Of a stretch of DNA of 64,000 bases, positions 9,275 through 18,248 are shown piece after piece. This DNA is from Rhodococcus sp. AW25M09 (GTDB lineage: Bacteria > Actinomycetota > Actinomycetes > Mycobacteriales > Mycobacteriaceae). The notes beneath the pieces are model-generated. The model made no database searches. It was not told the DNA's origin and saw only the letters and a program-made list of their open reading frames with translations. Location: positions 1-64,000 of the forward strand of contig NZ_CAPS01000120.1 of NCBI RefSeq assembly GCF_000333955.1, read 5' to 3'. The translations under genes and the position numbers were made by a program. Position 1 is the first letter of the stretch; each line of letters begins with the position of its first letter.

Positions 9275-10213
9275 CTAGCCTCTCGACGCCTCGGACGCCC
9301 AGGGAGGGTCGGCACCGGGTCGAGAAACCGTGATTGCCGCTGCCTTCGCAGCGAACGCAAGCGCTTGTTGCCAATCTTGCTTGCTCATCTCTTTCACCGC
9401 GTTCGATGTGATAATGCTCTCCTTCTGCAAAAAGCTCAGCAGAGCACCGTGCACCGTGTCACCAGCGCCGATCGTATCGACGACGTCGACGGCGACACCC
9501 GGCACCGAGGTCTCGCCCTCTGCAATGAAGACCGAGAGACCGTCGCCGCCACGGGTCATGACCACAGCGGTGACCCCTGCCGCGAGCCAGTCGTCGACGG
9601 TGGTGCCCTGTGTTCCGAGCCCCAACCAGTGCGCGTCGTCCTCGGACACCTTGAGAATGTCGATGCTGGGCAACCACGAACGGAAGCGGTCGCGAAATCC
9701 GTCGGCGGTGATATCGCCGCTGGTGCTGTCGATGGCGGCCGGACGGATGTTCGGGTCGAGCATCGTGAGCTTGCCCGCCGCCCGCGCCCGGTGCAGCAGG
9801 CCCGCGTACATCGACGCGCCCGGCTCGTAGAGCAGCGACAACGTGCCGAACGACAGCACGCTGATCTCGTCGGGCAGGTCTCCGGGATCGGCAACGAGGC
9901 GATCGGCGGTGCCGTCGGCGTAGAACGAGTACTCGGCGCTACCGTCCTCGGCGAGCGTGGTCATCGCCAATGTCGTCGGTTCGTCGCCGCGCTGCACCCA
10001 CGCGACATCCACGCCGGCATCCCGCAGACTCGCCAGGATCTGTTCGCCGAACGCATCGCGAGAGATGCGTGAGAGGTACGCCACGGGCGAACCCAATCGA
10101 CCGATCGAGATGGCGACGTTGAACGGTCCGCCGCCGAGTTTGGGCGAGAGCAACGGCCCCTCGTGCACCGGGACCAGGTCGACCAATGCCTCACCGCACA
10201 CCAGAATCGTCAC
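9275..10213 (-). CDS. PfkB-family carbohydrate kinase (fructokinase-like)
   Basis: Ribokinase-fold sugar kinase (312 aa). The N-terminal signature is CGEALVDLVP, followed by GGGPFNVAISIGRLG, the PfkB signature 1 region; DTIGAGDTVHGALL is signature 2 and carries the catalytic Asp and the anion hole. The closest general type is fructokinase, but substrate within PfkB cannot be fixed by eye. The GTG start overlaps the TGA of the epimerase gene as GTGA, so the two are coupled: epimerase and kinase probably act on the same sugar in sequence. It is the last gene of the pdxH-MFS-epimerase-kinase operon. Confidence 0.87.
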   Translation of the reverse strand: MTILVCGEALVDLVPVHEGPLLSPKLGGGPFNVAISIGRLGSPVAYLSRISRDAFGEQILASLRDAGVDVAWVQRGDEPTTLAMTTLAEDGSAEYSFYADGTADRLVADPGDLPDEISVLSFGTLSLLYEPGASMYAGLLHRARAAGKLTMLDPNIRPAAIDSTSGDITADGFRDRFRSWLPSIDILKVSEDDAHWLGLGTQGTTVDDWLAAGVTAVVMTRGGDGLSVFIAEGETSVPGVAVDVVDTIGAGDTVHGALLSFLQKESIITSNAVKEMSKQDWQQALAFAAKAAAITVSRPGADPPWASEASRG

Positions 10214-11139
10214 TTCTCGTACCTCATTCCCCAGGTACCCGACCAGGTTTGCCCCGGCTCGAGCACGATCAGATCGATCTCCGAGTTCAGCGCATCGGGC
10301 GGGCACGTCATCGGCTCGATTGCCAAGGCCCGCCCCCGATCGGGGTAGGCCTGATCGTTCGCGGGATCGGCAGTGAACACCTGCACCCAACCGAAGTTGC
10401 TGTCGGTCCACAACACGGTCGCGGCACCGTCGGGGCCGCGCAGAACATGGTTCGCCCGGCCGTCGACGTCGGGCAGCGACGCGCTGAACGGAGTATCGAG
10501 CTGCACCCCCTGCAGCGATCGCGCCTGCCTGAAGTCGTACTCGGTGTCGGCAGTCGGAACCGAAGTGCCGACGGGCAGATTGCGTACCGGGTCGAGCGGC
10601 AGCCGTGTGCCGGCCGAGAACTCGAGCGTGCACTCGTCCAGCGGCACATCTCCGACCCGGGCATAGGTGTGAAAACCCATACCGAAGGGCGCAGAGGTAT
10701 CGCCGGTGTTCGTCGCCGACGCGGTCACGGTGAGACCGTCCGCCGACAACTCGTGCACCACGGTCACCGTCAACGAGAACGGCCAGCCCGGATGCGTCCC
10801 GACGTCGGCGCTCTGTTCGACGCGACTGTCGGTGCGCTCGACCAGCGCCCATGCCACACGTCGGACGAATCCGTGGCTGGCGTTGTTCCGGGAGGGCTCG
10901 GTGATCTCCATCCGATGGTCGACGCCGCCGAAGGTGAACGTTCCGTCGGCCGTCCGGTTGGGCCACGGGGCCAATACCAGCCCCGCCGACAGCGGCGGCT
11001 TGGTGCCCGCCTCCCACGTCTCGGTGAGCGGAGCACCGTCGTATTCGAGGACCCGAAGGCCCGCTCCGACGGCCGAGATGTCGGCCCGATACTTGCCGCT
11101 GTTCAACGAGTAGGTCTGTGTGTCGGCCATGTCAGCCAT
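10210..11139 (-). CDS. Aldose 1-epimerase family protein
   Basis: Galactose mutarotase-like protein (about 309 aa) that interconverts alpha and beta anomers of sugars. Supporting motifs are LVLAPWPNRTADGTFTF at the substrate-binding Arg region, NASHGFVRRVAW with the conserved His, PFGMGFHTYARVG with the second His, and AIEPMTCPPDALN near the C-terminus with the conserved Glu. Two ATGs compete, at 11139 (overlapping the MFS stop) and at 11130 (just after it); the protein differs by three residues. It is coupled downstream to the PfkB kinase. Confidence 0.88.
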   Translation of the reverse strand: MADMADTQTYSLNSGKYRADISAVGAGLRVLEYDGAPLTETWEAGTKPPLSAGLVLAPWPNRTADGTFTFGGVDHRMEITEPSRNNASHGFVRRVAWALVERTDSRVEQSADVGTHPGWPFSLTVTVVHELSADGLTVTASATNTGDTSAPFGMGFHTYARVGDVPLDECTLEFSAGTRLPLDPVRNLPVGTSVPTADTEYDFRQARSLQGVQLDTPFSASLPDVDGRANHVLRGPDGAATVLWTDSNFGWVQVFTADPANDQAYPDRGRALAIEPMTCPPDALNSEIDLIVLEPGQTWSGTWGMRYEK

Positions 11140-12415
11140 TCTTCATCACGGCACCCACTCGGTACCGAATGAACGCCGGAAGTGCCAGGGCCGCGATCGA
11201 GACACCGATGACCACCAGCACTCCACCACCTGCTGCAGCGGCCGCTGTTCCGACCGACGCGGCCGCGGCGCCGTGCAACACGTCGCCGATTCGCGGACCA
11301 CCGGCAACGACGACGATGAAGACGCCTTGCAGACGGCCGCGCATCTCGTCGGTCGCCACCTGCTGCAGCATCGTGCTGCGGAAGGCCGCCGAAATCATGT
11401 CGGCTCCGCCGCCGAGGGCCAGGAACGCCAGCGCGAACCACAGGGCAAGAGCGGTGGCTCCGTCGGTGGCGGTGCCGACGGCGACGCCGAATCCGATCAT
11501 CGACGCACCCCACACCACGATGCAGATCAGGACCGCCAGGCCTTGCCTGCGCACTCGGGGCAGCCACCCGGAGAACACTCCACCCACCACCGCGCCCGCC
11601 GACATCGCCGCGAACAGCATGCCCAGCACCGGCCCGCCCGACGCAGGATCTCCGAAGCTCTCGTGTGCGATTTGAGGAAACAGCGCTCGGGGCATCCCGA
11701 ACACCATGGCGATGATGTCGACCACGAACGATGCCAGCAGCACCTTCTGCGTCGCGAGATAGGCGAAACCCTCGAACACGGACCGTAATCCGGCTCGCTG
11801 ACCCGACTTCGCCGGCGGAATCGCGGGTAACCGGATCACCGCCCACAGCGTCGCGAACAACGCGATGGTGTCGATCAGGTAGAGGGTCTCGAGCCCGATG
11901 TAGTAGATCAGAATTCCCGCGCTGAGCGGTCCGGCGATCGCGCCGAAGTTGAACACCGTCATGTTCAGCGAGTTCGCGGCGGGCAGCTGATCACCCGGCA
12001 GGATTCTGGGGAGGATCGCGCTGCGGGTCGGCTGATTCACCGCGAAGAACGCCTGCTGAACGGCCAACAACACCAGAACGACCCACACATTGTTCAGGCC
12101 CAGGAACGCCTGCAGCCAGAACAGCGCAGACGTTCCGATCAGGCCGCAGGTGGTGATCGTCAACAGGGTGCGTCGGTCCATCACATCGGCCAACGCGCCG
12201 CCCCACAGCCCGAACACGACGAGCGGCACCAGCGCGAACACACCGGTCAGGCCGACGTAGGCGGAGCTCAGGGTGATCTGGAAGACCTGTTGCGGCACAG
12301 CGACGATGGACAGCTGAGCGCCGATGACGGTGACGATGTTCGCCAGCCACAGCCGGCGATATGTCGGGGTCTTCAGCGGTGTCGTGTCGGCAAGAATGCC
12401 GCGCAACCCGCTCAC
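11132..12415 (-). CDS. MFS transporter (exporter-type, MFS_3)
   Basis: Major facilitator superfamily permease of 427 aa with about twelve helices. The loop 2-3 motif appears as GGALADVMDRRTLL, and a long central loop separates the two six-helix halves. The N-terminal YRRLWLANIVTVIGAQLSIV and the overall pattern are those of EntS/TetV-like exporters rather than sugar importers. The GTG at 12415 overlaps the pdxH stop as GTGA. Although it lies between pdxH and the epimerase/kinase pair, the exporter type means a link to sugar uptake should not be assumed. Confidence 0.88.
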   Translation of the reverse strand: MSGLRGILADTTPLKTPTYRRLWLANIVTVIGAQLSIVAVPQQVFQITLSSAYVGLTGVFALVPLVVFGLWGGALADVMDRRTLLTITTCGLIGTSALFWLQAFLGLNNVWVVLVLLAVQQAFFAVNQPTRSAILPRILPGDQLPAANSLNMTVFNFGAIAGPLSAGILIYYIGLETLYLIDTIALFATLWAVIRLPAIPPAKSGQRAGLRSVFEGFAYLATQKVLLASFVVDIIAMVFGMPRALFPQIAHESFGDPASGGPVLGMLFAAMSAGAVVGGVFSGWLPRVRRQGLAVLICIVVWGASMIGFGVAVGTATDGATALALWFALAFLALGGGADMISAAFRSTMLQQVATDEMRGRLQGVFIVVVAGGPRIGDVLHGAAAASVGTAAAAAGGGVLVVIGVSIAALALPAFIRYRVGAVMKNG

Positions 12416-13059
12416 GGCTGCAGACGCTCGATCACACCACTTGCCAACGTGATGCGGATTCGGTTGTGCATACGGCTCGTTCGACCCTGCCAGAACTCGA
12501 CCGTCTCGGGTTCGACGCGCAAGCCACCCCAGTTCGGCGGGACCGGCACCTCGATGCCGTCGAACGTCGCCGTGACCTCGGCCAGTCGCGCGGCCATATC
12601 CTCGCGCGAACCGATGGGGCGCGACTGCTCGGACGCCCACGCCCCCAACTGAGAACCGCGCGGCCTGGTGCGCCAATAGGTTTCGGTGGTCTCGTCGTCG
12701 ACCTCGACGACCGAGCCCCGAACGGTCAGCTGGCGGGCAAGTGCAATCCACGGGAAGGTGACCGACGCGTACGGCGTTGCAGCGAGCGCACGACCTTTGT
12801 CCGAGTCGTAATTGGTGTAGAACACCACACCGTCGACGTCGAGGCCCTTGCACAGCACAGTGCGGGTTGCCGGTTTTCCGGCCTGGTCGACGGTTCCCAA
12901 CACGATGGCATTGGGCTCGGGCAGATCTGCCGCTATCGCGTCGGCCAACCACTGCTGCGCCAGCGGGAACCACCCGCCGGCCAGAGCATCGACATCGAGG
13001 TCCTCGGGCTCGCCGTAATCCACCCGCATGTTCGCCAGGCGCTGTTCGTGTTCGGACAC
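12412..13059 (-). CDS. pdxH: Pyridoxamine 5'-phosphate oxidase
   Basis: FMN-dependent enzyme making pyridoxal 5'-phosphate from PNP/PMP, the last step of vitamin B6 salvage. Visible motifs are TRTVLCKGLD and FYTNYDSDKG for FMN/phosphate binding, RPRGSQLGAWASEQS in the dimer active site and the C-terminal RMHNRIRI. The GTG at 13059 gives VSEHEQRLANMRVDYG, matching the family N-terminus; the ATG at 13029 is an alternative ten residues shorter. Length is 215 aa. PLP made here serves SerC and DapC, both encoded in this window. It is the first gene of a four-gene overlapping operon and divergent from citA. Confidence 0.92.
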   Translation of the reverse strand: MSEHEQRLANMRVDYGEPEDLDVDALAGGWFPLAQQWLADAIAADLPEPNAIVLGTVDQAGKPATRTVLCKGLDVDGVVFYTNYDSDKGRALAATPYASVTFPWIALARQLTVRGSVVEVDDETTETYWRTRPRGSQLGAWASEQSRPIGSREDMAARLAEVTATFDGIEVPVPPNWGGLRVEPETVEFWQGRTSRMHNRIRITLASGVIERLQP

Positions 13060-13164
13060 AAGCCCAGACGCTACTCCCGCGTATATCCCGGCTATGGTTC
13101 TGGCACAGAACGCCCGGATGCGGCGCAGAACCGGGCGCAATCGCGACGAGGGAGTCCACAGGCC

Positions 13165-14283
13165 ATGGCTGTTCAACAAGTTCCCGAGGATTTCGTCTCC
13201 GGTCTCGAAGGTGTCGTCGCATTCACCTCCGACATCGCCGAACCCGACAAGGACGGCGGAGCGCTGCGATACCGCGGTGTCGACATCGAAGAACTCGTCG
13301 CACAGAACGTCACCTTCGGTGATGTCTGGGCCCTGCTGGTCGACGGAGCGTTCGGGCGTGGGCTGCCACCGGCCGAACCCTTCCCCCTGCCCATCCACAC
13401 CGGTGACGTCCGCGTCGACGTCCAAGCCGGCCTGGCGATGCTCGCTCCCATCTGGGGCTACCAACCGGTGCTGGACATCGACGACAGCACCGCACGCGAC
13501 AACCTCGCCCGCGCCTCGGTGATGGCATTGTCCTACGTCGCCCAGTCCGCCCGCGGCATCTACCAGCCCGCAGTACCGCAGACCCGCATCGATCAGGCCG
13601 CCACCGTCACCGAGCGATTCATGGTGCGATGGAAGGGCGAACCCGACCCCGCGCACGTCGCCGCCATCGACGCATATTGGGTCTCGGCCGCCGAGCACGG
13701 CATGAACGCCTCGACGTTCACCGCACGCGTCATCGCCTCCACCGGGGCCGACGTCGCTGCCTGCCTGTCCGGCGCCATCGGTGCGATGTCGGGTCCCTTG
13801 CACGGCGGTGCGCCCGCCCGTGTGCTGCCGATGATCGAACAAGTGGAACAGACCGGAGACGCCCGCGCGCTCGTGAAGGGCATCCTCGATCGCAAGGAAA
13901 AGCTCATGGGCTTCGGGCACCGCGTCTACCGCGCCGAGGACCCTCGGGCCCGCGTGCTGCGCGCCACCGCCAAGAGGCTGAATGCACCGCGCTACGAGGT
14001 CGCCGCTGCACTCGAACAAGCTGCACTGACCGAACTGCGTGAACGCCGGCCCGATCGCGCCATCGAAACCAACGTCGAATTCTGGGCTGCGGTGATTCTC
14101 GACTTCGCCGAGGTGCCGGCGCACATGATGCCTGCGATGTTCACCTGTGGCCGCACTGCCGGTTGGTGCGCGCACATCCTGGAACAGAAGCGTCTCGGCA
14201 AGCTCGTTCGCCCCGCCGCCCTCTACACCGGCCCCGAACCCCGCACCCCCGAGTCCGTCGAAGGCTGGGAACTGATCCGGTAG
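13165..14283 (+). CDS. citA: Citrate synthase 2 (CitA type)
   Basis: Second citrate synthase, 372 aa, of the shorter CitA branch. Motifs are GALRYRGVDIEELV, GAMSGPLHGGAPARV with one active-site His, and KLMGFGHRVYRAEDPRA with the other. The N-terminus MAVQQVPEDFVSGLEGVVAF matches mycobacterial CitA as I recall it. The start follows a GAGGGAGTCC stretch. In other bacteria this branch includes enzymes that also use propionyl-CoA (2-methylcitrate synthases), so its in vivo substrate is less certain than that of GltA2. A hairpin overlaps its stop codon. Confidence 0.92.
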   Translation: MAVQQVPEDFVSGLEGVVAFTSDIAEPDKDGGALRYRGVDIEELVAQNVTFGDVWALLVDGAFGRGLPPAEPFPLPIHTGDVRVDVQAGLAMLAPIWGYQPVLDIDDSTARDNLARASVMALSYVAQSARGIYQPAVPQTRIDQAATVTERFMVRWKGEPDPAHVAAIDAYWVSAAEHGMNASTFTARVIASTGADVAACLSGAIGAMSGPLHGGAPARVLPMIEQVEQTGDARALVKGILDRKEKLMGFGHRVYRAEDPRARVLRATAKRLNAPRYEVAAALEQAALTELRERRPDRAIETNVEFWAAVILDFAEVPAHMMPAMFTCGRTAGWCAHILEQKRLGKLVRPAALYTGPEPRTPESVEGWELIR

Positions 14284-14311
14284 TCGGAGGTGTCGTGGCA
14301 CCCGACTACCC
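14278..14311 (+). terminator. Hairpin overlapping the citA stop
   Basis: GGTAGTCG pairs with CGACTACC, extended inward by GGTG/CACC around a two-base bulge, with loop TCGTGG. The left arm includes the citA TAG stop. No U tract follows, so it may stabilise the mRNA 3' end or act as a weak terminator between citA and serC. Confidence 0.5.
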
Positions 14312-14316
14312 TGTGA

Positions 14317-15474
<1,158 letters not shown>

Positions 15475-15485
15475 TCGGCCAGCGG

Positions 15486-15562
15486 CCTTCGCAGGCGGGA
15501 GTGGAGCCTGCGGAACGACCCTTCGCAGGCGGGAGTGGAGCCTGCGGAACGACCCTTCGCAG
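15486..15562 (+). repeat. 34-bp tandem repeat (2.3 copies), dispersed family
   Basis: The unit starting CCTTCGCAGGCGGGAGTGG recurs with a 34-base period at 15486 and 15520, with a nine-base partial third copy at 15554. Each unit contains the hairpin GCAGGC-N9-GCCTGC. A 24-base core of this unit (from GGAGTGGAGCC to GGAACGACCC) reappears inverted in a second array at 21457-21524 that has the same 34-base period. It lies in the 172-base gap between serC and the rhomboid-like gene, which holds nothing else I can recognise. Confidence 0.85.
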
Positions 15563-15646
15563 CAAGCTCCCAGCCACAGCGCTCCCTTCGAGGCCTACAC
15601 TTGCATTCAAGTAAGCAGGCGTAACGACCTCGGAGGGAGCGCTCGC

Positions 15647-16321
15647 ATGTTCAGGCTCCTGGCCCTCGCGCTACGGATTCGCGTGACGCTCGCGTATTGC
15701 TTTCTCGCGACAGCAGGCGCCATCGCACTCGGCCAGATCGGCGCGCACGATCGCTGGCACGTACTCCACGCAGCGAGCACCAACCTGCACAATTTGACCG
15801 ACGGTCACCTTGCCACCCTTGTCACCAGTGTCTTCCTCACCGAGGGCCGCGTGAACTGGCTGTGGCTCGCCTCGGTCGCACTCTTGTTCGCCGTCGCCGA
15901 ATGGATCTCCGGTTGGCGTCGCTTCCTACTCACTTTCAGTGCCGGACACATCGGCGCAAGCGCCCTGGTTGCCGTCGGACTGTTCATCGGCATCCACGCC
16001 GACTGGCTGGCCGACTCCCTGGCGATGGCCGTGGACGTCGGTGTCAGCTACGCAGCAGCGGCAGTGGCCGGGTCGATGATCCGATATCTGTCGATGCCGT
16101 GGCGGGCGGGCTGGGCCGCGTTGTGGATCGGAGCCGTTGCCTTCGGCGCGATATCGGACCCGTCGTTCACCGCCGTCGGGCACGCGATTGCCCTGAGCAT
16201 CGGTTTGGGATTGGGCGCGACGTATCTTCGTAAAGATGCATCACCGTTGTCTCGCAAGGCAATCGACGCAACCTCCACCGATTCGATGCAACCGAGCCCA
16301 GAGCTGTCTACTCTCGTCTGA
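15647..16321 (+). CDS. Rhomboid-like integral membrane protein
   Basis: 224-aa polytopic membrane protein with about six hydrophobic helices and a polar C-terminal tail. The topology and the segment HLATLVTSVFLTEGRVNWLW, followed by a helix containing FSAGHIGASALVAVGLF, resemble the actinobacterial rhomboid-like family. The usual catalytic GxSG serine motif is not seen (GHIGAS instead), so proteolytic activity is doubtful. The start follows GGAGGGAG. It lies between serC and sepH on the same strand. Confidence 0.65.
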   Translation: MFRLLALALRIRVTLAYCFLATAGAIALGQIGAHDRWHVLHAASTNLHNLTDGHLATLVTSVFLTEGRVNWLWLASVALLFAVAEWISGWRRFLLTFSAGHIGASALVAVGLFIGIHADWLADSLAMAVDVGVSYAAAAVAGSMIRYLSMPWRAGWAALWIGAVAFGAISDPSFTAVGHAIALSIGLGLGATYLRKDASPLSRKAIDATSTDSMQPSPELSTLV

Positions 16322-16430
16322 GAGAAACGATCGTCGGCGACGAGATGCGTGTCGAATGCCCACCGAATACATCGGGTGAACTAGTGTCGAATTCGACGGT
16401 ATCGCGAGCCGGCGCGATGAGGAGGTCATA

Positions 16431-17327
16431 GTGCGAGACTTACGTGTGGTGGGTCTCGAGGCCGACGGAAAGTTCGTCGTGTGCGCAGATCCCAAGACCG
16501 GCGACAGATTCCGGCTTCCAGCCGACGACAAACTCCGTGCAGCCTCCCGCGGCGACATCGCTCGACTAGGACAGATTGAGATCGAAATGGACAGCTTGCT
16601 TCGGCCGAAGGAAATTCAGGCTCGAATTCGGAGCGGAGCGACCATCGAACAGGTCGCCGCCGACTCCGGAATGGCCGTCAGCCGTGTCGAGGTGTTCGCC
16701 CACCCCGTTCTGCTCGAACGCTCGCAGGCAGCGTCGATGGCTCAGGCCGGCCATCCACTCCGGCACGACGGACCCGCCGTGCAGACCCTGCTCGAGATCG
16801 TCACGCTCGCTTTCCGCGCTCGCGGTCACAGCCCCGACGACGCGGCGTGGGACGCCTGGCGCGACGAGGACAACAAGTGGGTCGCGCAGCTGAAGTGGCA
16901 AGCCGGGCGCACCACCAACAAGGCGCACTGGCAGTTCCTGCCCGACGGGCATGGTGGCACCATTTCGCCGCTCGACGACACGGCACACGAACTGATCGAC
17001 CCCGACTTCGGACGCCAACTACGCGGCCTGGCACCGGTGCGCGCTCTCGCGTCCGCGGAGGACTCCACCGAAGACGAGACCTCGCAGCAGAGCTTCGACG
17101 AGTACTACGGAACTACCGCCGACAGCGACATCGTCGCCGAGACCACCGAGGTCGAGGTCGACGACGCACCGACGGCCGAAGAACCTCGCGAGCCGGTGGC
17201 CCGGGAACCCAAGCCCGCGCCCAAGGCTGCGCCCGGTCACACCGGGGGCAAGGACAAGCGCGGCAAGCCGGCCATGCCGTCGTGGGAAGACGTCCTGCTC
17301 GGCGTCCGTAGCAGCGGTCACAACTGA
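16431..17327 (+). CDS. sepH: Cell division protein SepH
   Basis: 298-aa septation protein of the DUF3071 family. The N-terminal domain (about residues 1-205) begins VRDLRVVGLEADGKFVV and contains a helix-turn-helix-like core (EIQARIRSGATIEQVAADSG). The C-terminal third is acidic, low-complexity and disordered, ending in a basic KDKRGKPAMPSWEDVLLG motif. In Streptomyces and mycobacteria SepH binds FtsZ and stimulates its assembly and GTPase activity through this architecture. The GTG start follows GAGGAGG. It sits next to serC as in mycobacteria. Confidence 0.9.
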   Translation: MRDLRVVGLEADGKFVVCADPKTGDRFRLPADDKLRAASRGDIARLGQIEIEMDSLLRPKEIQARIRSGATIEQVAADSGMAVSRVEVFAHPVLLERSQAASMAQAGHPLRHDGPAVQTLLEIVTLAFRARGHSPDDAAWDAWRDEDNKWVAQLKWQAGRTTNKAHWQFLPDGHGGTISPLDDTAHELIDPDFGRQLRGLAPVRALASAEDSTEDETSQQSFDEYYGTTADSDIVAETTEVEVDDAPTAEEPREPVAREPKPAPKAAPGHTGGKDKRGKPAMPSWEDVLLGVRSSGHN

Positions 17328-17420
17328 ACGCTCCGGTGACCGATTTGCTGCTCGGTGACCAATGGCCGACGCTCACACCGTAGGCTTCCGACGGAGGTTA
17401 CGGAGAGAGAGGTGCCGGTA

Positions 17421-18173
17421 GTGGGGGCCAAAGTATCGACGATCTGGTACGTGGACGCACCGGATCCCATTTCTGTACTCCGAGAGGCACGTAGCTCGGA
17501 CTGGAATGCTGCGACTGCGCTCGTCGGTCGCCTTTACCCCCAGATGACGGCGGTGCCGCTCGGCCAGGGCCCGATCTCGACTTCGGCAGGCGTGGACGAC
17601 GATCACGTCTTCATCGGTTGCTACCCCGGGGTCACCGTGGTGTGCGGATCCAATCTCTCGATGCCCACGCCGTCGACGCTTTCCGAATCCTTCACTCGCC
17701 CTCTGGCATCCGAACACACCTATCTCGTCGCCTCGGATCCAGAACACGCCTGGGGCGCTTTCGCCTACTGGGAGCGCGGCGAGTTCCGACGATCGTTCAG
17801 CGCCACACCGGTGTACATCTACGAAGACGCCGGCCTACCCCTGGTGTGGGAACGGTCCTTCTGGGCCGGTGACCATCCGCTGATCTATCCCCCCGGAGTC
17901 ATGCCGGATCCGCAATCGCTTCCGTTCCACCCGCAGGAATTTGCCGAAGCTGCCAATGCCGAATGGCTCGGATTCCGCTACACCGGCGCTCCGCACGCGG
18001 ACGAGTTCGACCCGAGCACGCTGCCGGTATGCGGCTTCACGATGTACGTACCCGGGCAGGAGCCTGCGCCGGAGAGCCAGCAGAGCTCGAACGGGCACGA
18101 TTCGCAGCAGCTCGTGCCCGCGGCGGCCGAATCAGCACCGCGACCGAAGAAACGTTGGTTCTCGCGCAAGTAG
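17421..18173 (+). CDS. DUF6928 family protein
   Basis: 250-aa cytoplasmic protein beginning VGAKVSTIWYVDAPDPISVL, followed by DATEALV-like and RLYP segments that I associate with DUF6928; function unknown. The body is rich in aromatic residues (YLVASDPEHAWGAFAYWERG), and the last 45 residues are low-complexity, ending KKRWFSRK. GTG codons at 17412 and 17421 are possible starts; the second places the conserved GAK motif at the N-terminus. It follows sepH on the same strand with a 93-base gap containing an imperfect direct repeat of a CTCGGTGACC-like unit. Confidence 0.7.
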   Translation: MGAKVSTIWYVDAPDPISVLREARSSDWNAATALVGRLYPQMTAVPLGQGPISTSAGVDDDHVFIGCYPGVTVVCGSNLSMPTPSTLSESFTRPLASEHTYLVASDPEHAWGAFAYWERGEFRRSFSATPVYIYEDAGLPLVWERSFWAGDHPLIYPPGVMPDPQSLPFHPQEFAEAANAEWLGFRYTGAPHADEFDPSTLPVCGFTMYVPGQEPAPESQQSSNGHDSQQLVPAAAESAPRPKKRWFSRK

Positions 18174-18248
18174 AAAAGCCTCATCGCACCAGCCTTCATG
18201 AGAACGGGTGTTCGAAAGTGTGTCGGTGGGTCGCGATAGATTCTGTGC

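Noticed and set aside
17332-17364. Imperfect direct repeat GCTCCGGTGACC / GCTCGGTGACC after sepH
   Set aside because: Short, with an indel and outside the stop codon; not distinguishable from chance in GC-rich sequence.
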